DNA of 64,000 nucleotides from Bicyclus anynana. Lineage: Eukaryota > Arthropoda > Insecta > Lepidoptera > Nymphalidae. Within the stretch, counting starts at the first letter, position 1; every line of letters starts with the position of its first letter. The translations under genes and the position numbers were made by a program. Shown here piece by piece: positions 42,528 to 54,530 of the stretch. The notes under the pieces are model-generated. The model had not been told where the DNA came from, made no database searches, and saw nothing but the letters and a program-made list of their open reading frames with translations. The stretch lies in the NCBI RefSeq assembly GCF_947172395.1, contig NC_069094.1, positions 8,980,292-9,044,291 of the forward strand, read 5' to 3'.

Positions 42528-42785
42528 TTAAATATATATGGATATAATATACACATCACTATCTAGGCCCTAAAGTAAGCGTAGCTTGTGCTATGGGTGC
42601 TTTTTCATCATATACATTTATATACTACATATAAATACTTATACAACGTATAAACATTCCCCGAATCTGGAAAAGCTCATGTTCATCACACATATAGGTA
42701 TTTTCCAGTTGTGGGAATCGAACCTACGGCTGTGGATGCAGGAAGCAGGGAAGCGCACTACCCACTGCGCCGCGTTTGAAACTAT
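42528..42785 (-). mobile_element. S3 SINE
   Basis: Reverse complement of the element at 10568: AAGTAAGCGTAGC at the tail end, GGAATCGAACC and CACTACCCACTGCGCCGCG at the head. Confidence 0.7.
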
Positions 42786-42811
42786 GAATACATAGTAAAA
42801 ATTACATAATT

Positions 42812-42950
42812 ACATCATCATCATCGTCATCATCAACAACCCATATTCAGCTCACTGTTGAACACGATTATCCTATCAGAATGAGAGGGGTTAGGTCTTA
42901 GTCCACCACGCTGGCCAAATGCGGATTGGCAAACTTCACACACTTAGAAA
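42812..42950 (-). mobile_element. S1 SINE, 3' half only
   Basis: It starts with a (CATCAT) tail and reads ATTCAGCTCACTGTTGA to CACACTTAGAAA. It abuts an S3 SINE on the same strand. Confidence 0.7.
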
Positions 42951-43009
42951 AATAATCGATGATAATTATTTTAGTAATCTACAGTAATACGAGAATTATA
43001 AAGAGGTTA

Positions 43010-43168
43010 AGTTTGTGGTATTGTAGGTAGTAGTATATCTGAATCTACTAAGCAGATTTTGAAAATTCTTTTACCACTAGAAAGCCACATTATTTGTGAA
43101 TGTCATAGGCTATATTTTACTACCGTATTCTGACAGGAACTGGTACTGTAGAGCGTCCGCTAGTGCAT
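43010..43168 (+). repeat. repeat G copy
   Basis: TATCTGAATCTACTAAGCAG and TGTCATAGGCTATATTTTAC match, ending GCGTCCGCTAGTG. Confidence 0.5.
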
Positions 43169-43439
43169 AAATATAAGCATACCCTCTTTAGGGTTTACTC
43201 ACTTCAAATAGGCTCACTGAGTTGTTATAGCAGACCAACTCGTAAAATTAAATGGTTTTAGTTACCACAAATTGCTTTGTGATTCAATTTGTCAGAATGT
43301 AAATACCATTTTGATTACGGAACCGATACTAATTTCAAGTAATGACTCATAATATATAGATCAACTTTTCGGGGTTGGGCTTACCTATACGAGTAAGTAG
43401 AATAATATGTTTAAGCAAGTTACGTCCTGTTGACATCTA

Positions 43440-43550
43440 AATATATGAATGCGAAAGAACATGAAATTTGGTAGGGAGGTAGGATATAGTTAGACATCCG
43501 CTATAAACGGACATAGGTAAAGTTTAAGCAAACGAAGTCACGGGCGTCCG
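43440..43550 (+). repeat. repeat H 3' fragment
   Basis: AACATGAAATTTGGTAGGG and AAACGAAGTCACGGGCGTCC are the recognisable blocks. Confidence 0.45.
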
Positions 43551-46228
43551 CTACATATATATTTTGGATTCAGTAATTGTTAAGGTTAACTTTCATAGCA
43601 ACATGTAATGTTTTGGAATATACTCCGAAATAGCATATTTTTCAATATTCCCAAGAATACGGAATATGTATAGGTAGGTAGGTATAGCTAGATTTTAATA
43701 TTTATCCGTATTTCTATCAAAATGTTATGTATTAATTTCTACATTAAATATCCTTTTATATACGTAGTTCGTAATAAAAACGTCACCTGGGGACACTAGT
43801 AAGTAGGCACCAACAAGTTTCATAACGTATAATGTAATGAGATATCCGCCCACACAAACACCTACGTTGTTAGGAATAAAATCGTGAGAGTTAATTTCGA
43901 AAAGGGGAAAGAAAGCCATAAAAATGCATGTTCTAATTTGTCAAACTTTCGTTTCCACTATTAACTGTATATAGAAAACATCGAAAATGGACTTTGGCTG
44001 GATTAGTAAATTGTTTACGCAATAGACACTTTCTTAAGAATTAACATTTATTTGGAGCGCGTTGCTTGAGGCAAAGGATACGGCTTTGTTTACATGACAT
44101 GGAAAGCCACTCTTACTGAAGGCTCAAGAAATCACTTTGAGGTGGTTGGAGTTAAGTGGACGCTTTACTATACGCTAATTTTTTAATGCATTAACGTTGT
44201 GAAGGATAATGTTACTAAAAAGTCGAAAGGACAATATTTAAACTGTACTCTACAAACCTTACGACAGGGACAGTGAAATCTAAAAATACATGGTGAAACT
44301 ATCAGGGTTCGTTGTAGACTACAGAACCCAAAAAATGCTCGTGTCACGGGGTTTGTCAACAAACACCTCTGGAACAGCTGGACTTATATTTATGAAATTT
44401 TGTGGGTATGCATATCAGGTAGGTTTAGGAATCGGCCAATATCTATTTATGTACCAAAGTTATTAATTTAATAAGGCCAAACAACGTTTTCTGGGTCAGA
44501 TAGTAATTAATAAATATTGGTTTATTGACAGATAACATGAAAATTATTTTAAGTTTTTAAATGAATTGGACAAACCCAACGAAAATGTAGCACCATATCT
44601 AATAACGAGGCAAGTGGTGTCATAAAATTATCACCGATAATCTTTTAGTATCTATGATTGCGATTGTTTGATTATTTGATTAATACATCCCATATTTTAG
44701 GTACACATTTGTAGTGACGATCGAGTCGTAATGCATATTTTCTGAACAGCTTTATATATGAAAAATATTGACGTACGTTATTTGTAAAATTGTTCAGAAG
44801 ATTCTTGTCAGGCTAAGGCTATTATAGAGATGGATTAACTCCAATTTGTTGCATCAAATAGGATTAGAGGATTATTATTAAGTGTAATTTAAAATAGCTG
44901 CAGTCTGTTGACTATACTTGAGATCATATCGTGTGCGTGTTTAAAACGCCTGGCGCCAACTTCTATTACCTGTATTTATTGCACGTCTCTCATGAAGAAG
45001 ATGTAAATTCAGCTTCTATTTCATAGTTTATAGGACCTCATTTAGATGCAACTTTGTGCCTTATAGCTTCTCTTGCTAATATTACTTTACTCTTGCTCAT
45101 AGGTCGACTAAATGTAAAATTATAAAATATGCCCACAATTTTGCTATCGAGTCCCGACATCCGTTCTCTACAAGCCGGTGGAATGTTGTTCAACATATTT
45201 TATGGAATGCATTCCACGTGAAACGCTATAAAAATATTGGAAGCATATTTACGAGTATGTCTTTATTCTATAATTTCTCACAGTAAAATCATAGAGACTT
45301 GTTAGTGTTGGTACAATGTTTCTTGGGTATGAAAGGCAATCGCCCTTCATTGAACGTAGCAAATTAATATTTGACTGTCTCTGTAACTGTATTTCGTAAT
45401 TAAGTTCAATATATCTAGATGTAATAAAGATATCCGCGTTAGCGGCTGTGTAATTACAATGTTATTTATGGGTTTCCAATACGGCCGAATAATATGCAAT
45501 TAATTAATCTATCATTTTCAAAGTGGTAAATATATACATCGTAGTAATTTTGTCTTCTTCGAAGTGGTATATTTTCGCGTTGCCGTTGCATCTGTGTTGA
45601 CCATTATTAAAACCTAAAGATTTTTAAGAAAAACTTGGCGTGTGTGAATTTCTTTATAAGAGTTGTTGTCTATTTTAGTATATTTTACTTTGAACATGTT
45701 CGTTCTTGGTTAGTTCAAAGAAAAATTGATTTATCTCGCAAACATGACGATATCTTTGCGAGTCGCAATTTCGTTATTGTATAAAAATGTATTAGAAAGA
45801 AATCAAAGTCAGGAAAAATAACGATTATACCAGTATTTACCATTGTTTTCTTTAGAAATTCTCATTAAAGAGTCGATATTGAACTGCACAAAAATAGTTC
45901 TATGTACAAATACATAATTTTTTAGTAATAGAAGTAAATCATTAATTCCGAGGGCGGATGAAGTTAGTAATTGTCCGTCAGTCAGTGGTATTAGATTGTC
46001 AAATCCACTATTGGTTTCTAAACTGTCTCAGGAAAGCCCTGCAGGCTGATTTCATAACTTTCAGAGCAGCACTTCATTTTAATACCGGGAGGAAATTGTT
46101 AGCTAGCAGTAATTGATATAGACTTTTTACTTTCAACGTAAAGGAAGGAAGGACTTGTAAGTTTATTGTGTGTTTGGTAAAATCGCAGCTTACAAACGGA
46201 TAGATTTAGACAGAGTTTTTAAAGGATA

Positions 46229-46282
46229 AGAAATGTCTTTTCTCATAATGTAGTATTTTACATTATGAGACAAGACATTTCT
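46229..46282. other. 24-bp-arm hairpin with one mismatch
   Basis: AGAAATGTCTTTTCTCATAA and onward (46229-46252) pairs with 46259-46282 across a six-base loop. Confidence 0.75.
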
Positions 46283-47439
46283 GACATAAAAGTCGATTCT
46301 ATATTTAATTATTTTAATTTACCTTTTTTATGGCTTAGGACCACAAAGGTCACGATCAGACTTTGAAATACTGGGCTATTCTCCCTTCCTCTTTACAAGA
46401 TAGTAAAGGCGAAGGGAGCGGTTTAAATAGGCTTATAAAGATGAAGAGTTGATAAGTATTCATTATTTATTTGTAATTCTTTACATTTACAAAATGAAAA
46501 TCTTTATAGGTACTTAGTAATTTCCTGTTAATAAGTTAGTACTGTCATTGAGTAAGCATATGTGTTTTTTAACACTTCTCTTAATATAAAGCCTTTTGTT
46601 AAGCCACATAATTAATTCTATAGTTAAAATAACATGCATATAACTTTTAATATGTCTGCCAAATGGCAGATTTTGAAACCTTGAAATTAAACATAAGTAC
46701 GAAAAATTAATATACCGCACAACCGCTAATAATAAGTTAGTAAAAACCTTTAGTAATAAGTTAGTAAGCCTTCTATGTCAATGCGACCTTCACCGAGCAT
46801 TAGTATAAAACCATAAGAACAGGAAATGTGAAATGTCCGTATCGAATTTCTCAACGATATGGGATGGTTATCGGGAACGGTCCGGTATTTACTGCTGTCC
46901 CGAGGCTACCGTTTATCCATATATCGGGATAAGTATCGTTTTTCTTTATCTTTATTAAACACCTGTTCTTTTATCTTTGTAACTATAAATTTGACAATGA
47001 ATACAACTTAGGTATTCACAATTCAAATTTAATTCAAATTCAAACTTGTTTATTTGCAAATTACAAATATACAGATCAATAAAATAAAACTTTGGGTTCA
47101 GTTCTTTTTATGTAAATGTTTTGTAATTTTGTATTTTTTAGATAACAGTAATCATATTTTAGAATTAAAACTATCATAAGTGTTATTCAATTATTTTTAT
47201 CATCCACGCGCAGCCGCGTCGCAATTTGGGTCGTGCAAGTACCAGCTTATGATTAAGGACCCTGTATGGGTTTCAAATAAGTGGAGCATACACCAACATT
47301 GTATCACCTGAGGTTTAGCCGTGCATCATAATAAATTAACTGTAATAATAAATAAAATAAATAATAATAAAGTAAAATGCTAAATGTATTATACATACAT
47401 CAATATTATTATTGTATGTTTACTGTATTGGACTTTTAT

Positions 47440-47735
47440 ACACCAAGGTCTAGAGTCGCTTGCATCTAGCAGCTCCCTGCAACTCGTTTGATATCTTTGG
47501 TCCACCTTGTCGCCAGTGGGAGTCCATCAATACTATTATTTCCGATGTGGGGTCGCCTCTCCCATACCTTGGGACCTATTTAGGATTGCGATTCGAGCTA
47601 TGAAGGTAACTTTCGCTCTTCAGCGGATTACCTCATATAAATGATTCGATCGCGCTGGTACATTCCGAGCATAGCTCACGCTATCACCCGCTGAGTGACT
47701 TTGACCTTTCTTATGAGGCCCATTGCAAGCGAGAA
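47440..47735 (-). mobile_element. RTE-type LINE 3' end fragment
   Basis: The reverse complement contains CAGGGAGCTGCTAGATGC and, further upstream, the ACTCAGCGGGTGAT region shared with the copy at 53405-53755. The GATGAT tail is lost. Confidence 0.55.
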
Positions 47736-47844
47736 TTGCATACACAATATAATATAGGTACAACAGAAATCTGTGTGTTCCATTTTATTATTCCGTACTC
47801 ACCTAAATCAATAAATAGAGAACAAAGACGATTCTACAATAGCA

Positions 47845-48408
47845 GGGCCTGTAGCCATGTAGCACTTCGATTCGATCGATCGATTCTCTTCCTACAATCA
47901 GGAACGCTTCGAAAATTAAAAAAATATAAGGGAACTAGCAGACACCCGCGAGTTCGTCCGCGTGGAAATCAATGTGAACTTTCAACCCCTATTTCATCAC
48001 TTTAGTGGTTCATTTTTAAAAATTCTTGAATCACATTATCTAAATGTCATATATTTTTTTATGATATCTGAACAATTTTTTAAAACTGTAACTCTAAAAA
48101 TGAAGGACATTGGAATTTTCATCCCCAATTTTAACCCCTTGAGGGTAAAATTGATCAAAATCCTTTCTTAACGGTTGCTCAGGTCATAACATGCAGTCCA
48201 AATTTCAGTGGTTTGGGCTGTGCATAGATCACTATGTCAGTCAGTCACCTTTGAGTTATACATATATATTTAAAGATGACATTTGCTATCGACAGGTCAC
48301 GTGATCGAGTTATCGATCAGATCTGTCATTCCCATACATTTTTCTAGTTTTCGAAGCGTTAGTGTTTGTAGAAAGAGAATCGACGTGCCACATGGCTACA
48401 GGCCCAGG
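47845..48408. mobile_element. MITE-C split by another repeat
   Basis: The left arm is at 47845-47932, and the core and right arm at 48273-48408. About 340 bp between them begin CTAGCAGACACCCGCGAG and belong to a different family, so this is a nested insertion. Confidence 0.65.
47933..48272 (-). repeat. repeat H copy nested in MITE-C
   Basis: AACTAGCAGACACCCGCGAG opens it and CAGTCAGTCACCTTTGAGTT closes it. The small ORF readable inside is a by-product of the repeat. Confidence 0.55.
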
Positions 48409-48644
48409 GATATAAACAGTAAGACATGCCAGCCCACACAGTGTTATGCTAATAAGATAACGTAAAAAGTTGCGTCAACAATCATCAGCTTTCTTCAAAG
48501 GAATACGCCATATTAAGAATATAGAGAAAAACTCATTTTATACCACTTCTCTATTTGTAAGCTTGTTTTACCAAGTAATAGTAAAGTACCTATTTATTAC
48601 AAATCCAATCATCACGTAGGTACCTACAATAATAAGTTACTTTT

Positions 48645-48870
48645 AGCTGGTGGGAGGTTTCGGCCGTGGCTAGTTACCACCCTACCGACAAAGACGTACC
48701 GCCAAGTGATTTAGCGTTCCGGTACGATGTCCTGTAGAAACCGAAAGGAGTGTGGATTTTCATCCTCCTCCTAACAAGTTAGCCCGCTTCCATCTTAGAT
48801 TACATCATCACTTACCATCAGGTGAGATTGTAGTCAAGGGCTAACTTGTAAAGAATAATAAAAAAAATAC
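48645..48870 (+). mobile_element. S2 SINE, 5' truncated
   Basis: It begins at AGCTGGTGGGAGGTTTCGG, without the tRNA-like head, and ends in ACTTGTAAAGAATAATAAAA. Confidence 0.76.
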
Positions 48871-48926
48871 TTTTAAAATAAAATTAACAATTTATATAAT
48901 TTGTCTACTTAAATACTAAAGAGTCA

Positions 48927-49060
48927 TGTCTGCCTCGATGGCGCAGAGCTTAACCTAAGCGACTTTAGAACAGTAGGTACTGAGTTCGAGTCTTGAGTCG
49001 AGCTATAAATTTTTTTTCAAGTAATTTTCTGTGCCTAGCAGTAGCGAAGGTTGAAATTTT
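48927..49060 (+). mobile_element. S5 SINE-like element
   Basis: TGCCTCGATGGCGCAGAGC and GAGTTCGAGTCTTGAGTCG form a tRNA-like head. The body is poorly conserved. Confidence 0.42.
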
Positions 49061-49761
49061 GTAATAGGTAACACGATTATGTGTTTTTTAGTTAGCGCAG
49101 GCGTTTATTGTAAACATTGTAGAAATTGTGTGGTAATATTATAAGCCTATTTCAAGCGTATAAAATAATTAATAATAATGAATATGAACGAGTATTATGG
49201 ATTTTTAAGAAGTAAGCCGCTAGGAATTGTGTTGTATAAACTCCTCGCTGCTGGTGTTATCTAGAGTTGGGAAGTTGAAGATGAAACGTTAACCCGGCAG
49301 TCCTGGTCACTATTATTGATATTTGATAGTGATTATAACAGAGTCAATACGACCCTAAGCCCGCCATCCCGTATTGGAGAAGCATGTTGAGTCTAAGCAC
49401 CGAATTCCCTCTTCTATACCGAGGTAGACTGGCCCTGCCAGTGTGCCACGAAAAATAAACTGGCGGACTATTCTACAACGATGTTTTTATATCTCGCTAG
49501 TGCCAGTTTCGAATTCACCTGTATCTCTCTCTGTTTAAAACAATACTATAGAATGAGAAAGATAGAGATAATTTAAAACTAGCACTTTCGAGTTATACCT
49601 ACCTACAAAACTTCGATACAGAATAGTCCTACCTACTGACGATGTCTGCATCGACAGTAAGCATTAAGAATTCTTTTTAATACAATGACGAAGTAAGCAA
49701 TATGATATCTGCTTTCCTTCCTTTATTGCTGCTACTTAATATATTTACATCCCACTACCTC

Positions 49762-49925
49762 GCACTAGAAAGCGCAGTGTTGGTCGATCCCCCACCAGGT
49801 GGACTGATGACATCAAGTGAGTCGCGGGGATTCGCTGGATATAGGCTCAGGATCGTGATGTTTGAAAGTCCCTACAAAAGGCCTATGTCCTACAGTGGAC
49901 GTCCATCAGGTGATATGATGAATAT
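49762..49925 (+). mobile_element. RTE-type LINE 3' end fragment
   Basis: AAAGCGCAGTGTTGGTCGAT, ACCAGGTGGACTGATGACAT and GTGGACGTCCATCAGG are in the same order as the other copies. It directly precedes an S2 SINE. Confidence 0.6.
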
Positions 49926-49937
49926 ATCTTTCATTTT

Positions 49938-50228
49938 TGGATTTACAAGACGGAGGTCCTGGGTTCGAACCCTGGCTGGGCAGATTGAGATTTTCTTAAT
50001 TTGACCAGGTCTGGCTGGTGGGAGGCTTCGGCCGTGGCTAGTTACCACCCTACCGGCAAAGACGTACCGCCAAGCGATTTAGCGTTCCGGTACGATGTCG
50101 TGTAGGAACCGAAAGGGGTGTGTATTTTCATCCTCCTCCTAACAAGTTTGCCCGATTCCATCTTAGACTTCATCATCACTTACCTACCATCAGGTGAGAT
50201 TGTAGTCAAGAGCTAACTTGTAAAGAAT

Positions 50229-50232
<4 letters not shown>
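49938..50232 (+). mobile_element. S2 SINE
   Basis: GGATTTACAAGACGGAGG, the B-box GGGTTCGAACCC, the full body and the tail are present. A (TA)n microsatellite directly follows at about 50232-50260. Confidence 0.8.

Positions 50233-50260
<28 letters not shown>
50232..50260. repeat. (TA)n microsatellite
   Basis: Pure TA run directly after the S2 SINE tail. Confidence 0.9.
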
Positions 50261-50262
<2 letters not shown>

Positions 50263-50639
50263 CGAGTATCTTCACTTAGCTTTAATGAACCACAACTTTA
50301 CGTAGTGCCCATAAAGGTCTAATGGGCGATTGATAGAGTCAAGGTCTTATTTGTAAGTGAAAACATAACATACTTTTCGCAAAAAGTACCTACTTAAGCA
50401 CCTACAAATAGTCTTGCAACACAACTCAGCACCTCAAGGTTTTAGAGATGTAAAAGAATGTTATTCATTAGCGAATGACGGCTTTTAAAATATTATTATG
50501 GTAATTCCATTGACGTACATTACTGATTGTGTCAATAAACGTCGAGCGTGCGTGTGTCACAATGCAAAGTAGCTTTAGGGGTTTCTGAAAATTCAGCGGA
50601 TGTTCGAGTTTGAACAATATTTTATGTTTGTTATATCTG

Positions 50640-50850
50640 CTTTGTTAGTTTAGTGGTTAACCTAGGCGGTTACGTTTCATGATATCCTGGGTTTGAGCCT
50701 TGGGTCATACTATAGGTACTTTGCATTTTCCTTTCTTGCACAAATTCTTAGATATTTAGGACTAAAGGACTGGACTGGTCTTTTTTAGTGACTAACGATT
50801 CTAAAATCAGTTCGGAAAGCAGGATCTGCTGAAAAGAGTCTGTCGTTGGT
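50640..50850 (+). mobile_element. S5 SINE-like element
   Basis: TTTAGTGGTTAACCTAGGCG and TGGGTTTGAGCCTTGGGTCA resemble A- and B-boxes. It is diverged from the other copies. Confidence 0.4.
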
Positions 50851-51356
50851 GAGTATTTAACATTGCGATTTCAGGTGATTCCATAAGCGTTAACTTGGAA
50901 AATAAATCGTTACAGAGTCAAATATCATCTTAATGTCAATGTGGTGAATCTAAGCTACAAATCGCGTTACTTACATACTTACATGCGATCAAAAACTGGT
51001 TATATTTGCGCACAGTATTCTGCGTAATAATGTATCTACTGTATTTTGTGGTAATTCTAAGACCTAATAATAGTGTTTAATTTTTTATGCAAATAGGTGA
51101 TGGATTAAATCGCAAATGATCGACGTAATCTTCATAGAAAAACCAACGTCTAGCTAGGAATACGTCTACATGCACTATTTGAAGTAATTTAAACTTGAGG
51201 CAAATGCCCGAATTCTGTGGCTGCAGTTTCAACGGCTGCTCCATGACAAGAAATTAACATTGGGATTTTTAGGTAAGCGAAGCAAAGCGATGAGAATTCC
51301 CTGAGCGAGCTCTGTCACAAGTAATCCTACTATTAGACTCATTACAGCTAAAATAT

Positions 51357-51628
51357 GGCCGTGATAGCCCAGTGGATGTTACCTCTGCTTTCAATTTGGA
51401 GGGCGTAGGTTCGAATCCAGTCCGGGGACCTCCAACTTTCCAATTACGTGCATGTTAGAAAATTAAATAGCACGTATTTCAAGCGGTAAACAAAAAACCA
51501 TACCTAAAAATTTTCTTTATTCTCTACGTCTGCCAATCCTTATTGGGCCAGCGTGGGTGTTTTATTAGTCTAACCTCTCTCATTCAGAGATGATACAAGT
51601 GCTCAACATAACCGAATGTGGATATATA
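51357..51628 (+). mobile_element. S1 SINE, diverged
   Basis: Head GTGATAGCCCAGTGGATG, B-box GGTTCGAATCC and GGGCCAGCGTGGG are all present. The tail is degraded. Confidence 0.78.
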
Positions 51629-51984
51629 TGGAAAAGCTGTCATTAACAATGATAGCTATAATTTACAAGCTAAGGTGCAATAATTACAGCAAATAATTTC
51701 AAATACCTCGTAATTATCACGAAGGTTTGAAATGACATATCCGATGAATTAACGCTAATGAAAGAAGCCCGTTCAATCATCCTCGTGGTTGCGACAAGAC
51801 ATCTGAGAACTGATGAGCTTTAACATCGCAATCTGATCCACCGCCAGACCTTGTACCCGTTAAGCTATTGTCTATCACTAGGGTCGATACATAGTTCTTG
51901 CTAATGTAATTTTGTAAGTGTAGATGTTGACAAGAATAAATTGAAAACTCTATTAAGCAATATACCGAGAACGCGCTAGACCCA

Positions 51985-52110
51985 CCTCATTATAGGAAGG
52001 CTGAAGGTTTATCAGCCTATGCTCCTACTATAGGTAAGTACGATGGCCAATTATGGAGTTTGGAATGTTATGGCTTTAGAAGGTAGCAGGTTTCAAAGGA
52101 CCAGACTCTA
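51985..52110. mobile_element. MITE-E fragment
   Basis: TCAGCCTATGCTCCTACTAT and CAATTATGGAGTTTGGAA match the interior of the 39608 element. Confidence 0.45.
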
Positions 52111-52137
52111 AACAGTCCAAGTATAAACCGTATTTTT

Positions 52138-52355
52138 TATACTAGCTGACGCCGCGCGGTTTCACTCGCGTGGTTCACGTTCTCGTAGGAATATGGGGAT
52201 AATATATAGCCTATAGCCTTCCTCGATGAATGGGCTATCTAACACAGAAAGAATTTTTCAAATCGGACCAGTAGTTCCTGAGATTAGCGCATTCAATCAA
52301 AAAATCAATCAAACAAACAAACAAACTTTTCAGCTTTATAATATTAGTATAGATT
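52138..52355 (-). repeat. repeat G copy
   Basis: GCTGACGCCGCGCGGTTTCA through CGGACCAGTAGTTCCTGAGA, a CAAACAAACAAAC array and ATAATATTAGTATAGA give a nearly complete copy. Confidence 0.6.
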
Positions 52356-52544
52356 ATCTTCGGCATAATGCGAGAAATCATGACCCAATCGCGTCACTTA
52401 AGCTTCGAAAGCTTATTTTAAAGATAATTTTAAGTCGCTAGCGAAGGATAACGAAACTAACGAACGAAATCTGGGGTCTTTAATGAAGCTAAGGGTCTAG
52501 CGACTGGAGGAGACAATATCAAAAAATACGTTTTTTTTGCCAAC

Positions 52545-52678
52545 TTTTTAAATATGAGAAATACTACCATTGGGACTGTATTAGGAGTGGTTAGGACGAT
52601 AGACCAACGGGGCGGGCATCGAACCACTACCCCTCGGTGATGAATCCGAAAGCTTTGCCACTGAGCTATTGAGGCTCT
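52545..52678 (-). mobile_element. S4 SINE
   Basis: Minus-strand head GAGCCTCAATAGCTCAGTGG and B-box GGTTCGATGCCC. Its body is shorter than that of the 25706 copy. Confidence 0.62.
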
Positions 52679-52854
52679 AATTGAGGATCTAAAATGATAT
52701 GTCTGACTCTCACAGGCTCTCAGTCCACAATTGTAATAACAAATGTTAGTAGACGGCGGCTTCAGATAAAGCTTCAATACTCAGGCGGGATATTTTGAAA
52801 CAATTGTTATTTGAAAAGGTTCAATCCGAGCACAGAATAAATGATTATTATGAA

Positions 52855-52990
52855 ACTAGTGGACGCTTGCGATCTCGTTCGTGTGAAATTCGGCTTTCAG
52901 GGTGACTTGTCTATCTTCTTCTCACGAGAGAGTTATATATCTCCGATTTATATTCGTGTTACAAAATAGATTATCAATCAAAATCCAATA
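52855..52990 (-). repeat. repeat H fragment
   Basis: CTAGTGGACGCTTGCGATCT and TCGTGTGAAATTCGG are the family's end blocks. Confidence 0.4.
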
Positions 52991-53046
52991 AACATCTATT
53001 TAGGTTTGGAGGTTAGTGTTCTCAGGTAGATAAAATTAGTGTGGAT

Positions 53047-53172
53047 ACAGCCCCCCTAGCCAAGTGGCGACAATACTCTTTCTACGATCGCTAACGCTTC
53101 GAAAAGTAGAAAAATGTATGGGAATGACATTTGCTATCGACAGGTCACGTGATCAAAATCTGTCATTCCCTG
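53047..53172. mobile_element. MITE-C, left arm and core only
   Basis: CCCCCCTAGCCAAGTGGCG, the CGATCGCTAACGCTTCG arm and the CGACAGGTCACGTGATC core are present. The right arm is lost after TCTGTCATTCCC. Confidence 0.65.
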
Positions 53173-53404
53173 GTAGGTACTCGATCTTTTCTATTTTATT
53201 ATGTGTATGCATAGGTTGTTGTACCAGTGACACATACTTCATAAATGTAAAAAAATGTAGTGCCAAGTCGGGGGATTCATTGCGAAACTGTGTTGGGCAA
53301 GGATTTTTATTTTTTTTTTCAAATTGTACCTAGCGCCTACCCTAGCCAAGTGTACACAAGTTCACTTTTTTTCTATAAGGTATATATGCATAATATTTTT
53401 TGCT

Positions 53405-53755
53405 TCATCATCATCATTATTATCAGCTGATGGAAGTCCACTGCTGGACATAGGCCTCTAGCATTGATTTCGGACACAACGGTCTCAAGCCGCCAGCATC
53501 CAGCGGCTCCCTGCAACCCGCTTGATATCCTCGGTCTACCTAGTAGGGGTAGACCAACACTGCGCTTTCCGGTTGCGGTGTCGCCATTCACAGCTCCTTG
53601 GGACCCCAACGTCCATCGACTCATCGAACTATGTGGCCTGCCACTTCAGCTTCGCGACTCGCTGAGCTATGTCAGTGACTCTGGTCTGCGGACCTACTCA
53701 TTTCTGATAACTCTCTCTATTGCCCGCTGAGTGATTTTGAGCCATTCTAGGGTCT
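53405..53755 (-). mobile_element. RTE-type LINE 3' end fragment, longest copy
   Basis: The minus strand starts at the ACTCAGCGGGCAAT region and ends with AGCAGTGGACTTCCATCAGC and an (ATGATG)n tail. It covers about 350 bp of the ORF2 C-terminal region plus tail. It is the best copy in the window for assigning the LINE family. Confidence 0.65.
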
Positions 53756-53994
53756 GTAGGTCATCGTAACAATTTTTGCTTAAATGCCTTTATCACACAT
53801 ATCATCAATCTATTTAAATGGTCCACTACAGGGTCAGGCCTCTCTCCTTATAGGAGAGGGGATATGGAATTGAGACCCACCACGCTGTGTAGCTTAGGAT
53901 GATAATGTTAAATGCATTTACGACCATGTTAATGATAAAGGCTTAACGACCTTAACGGGCTTAATAAATGAGGCTTAACGGCTCTCCGAGGCAC

Positions 53995-54165
53995 GGGTGT
54001 GACACCACCAACTTCCCAACTTCGGTCTGAGAATTTAACTTGAAAATTTCTTAGAAAAAAGAAAACCTGAAGTTAGAAGTTAACCTGAAAAACTCAGTAT
54101 CTCATAAAGTCCGACTCTTGATTCGAATTCAGGACCAATCACTGGACCAACGAGACTATGTTATC
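53995..54165 (-). mobile_element. S5 SINE-like element
   Basis: The minus strand starts GTCTCGTTGGTCCAGTGATT and carries TGAATTCGAATCAAGAGTCG. Its far end contains AGTTGGGAAGTTGG. Confidence 0.48.
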
Positions 54166-54474
54166 ACACATATTTTATCAAAAGGCTTATGTTCATGAGC
54201 TATTGACGGTAATGACCGTTTTGGTATAAATCCCTGCCAAATTAAGACGCTTTATCACTCAGCATCTGGCAACAGCTTGCTTAATAACAACGTTATCAAC
54301 AAAATACAGATGTTAATGTGACAGTAGTTTCTGTAGATGCATGTTCGTGCTTTTATCGTGATTGCATCATTGTTGTGATGAATCCGAAAGCAATAAAGTT
54401 TGAACAGTGAATAGCGTCTGATCATTGCGCAATTTTCTCATTACGTTATTGATTTCACTAAGTTTTGTTCGTAG

Positions 54475-54530
54475 ACACCCCGCTGGGCGCCGGCGAGGTG
54501 GTCTTCAACACTCGAGAAGAGCTGTTAATA
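54475..54530 (+). other. isolated GC-rich, exon-like stretch
   Basis: A TTTTGTTCGTAG acceptor-like site is followed by a GC-rich stretch. In one frame it reads DTPLGAGEVVFNTREELL, with codon use like the GTPase exons. There is no convincing donor; the frame runs on to TAA near 54573. It may be a last exon, an old pseudo-exon or chance. Confidence 0.25.

Larger units (their letters stand above)
43175..47435. other. gene-free, mostly repeat-poor region
   Basis: Apart from a repeat fragment near 43430-43550, a possible repeat fragment near 44300-44520 (TTTGTGGGTATGCATATCAG, GGGTCAGATAGTAATTA) and the 46229 hairpin, this is unique AT-rich DNA. Long unique stretches such as 44700-46200 could hold regulatory elements of distant genes. 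Confidence 0.4.

Noticed and set aside
53464..53730. 88-codon plus-strand ORF
   Set aside because: It is the antisense of an RTE-type LINE 3' fragment.
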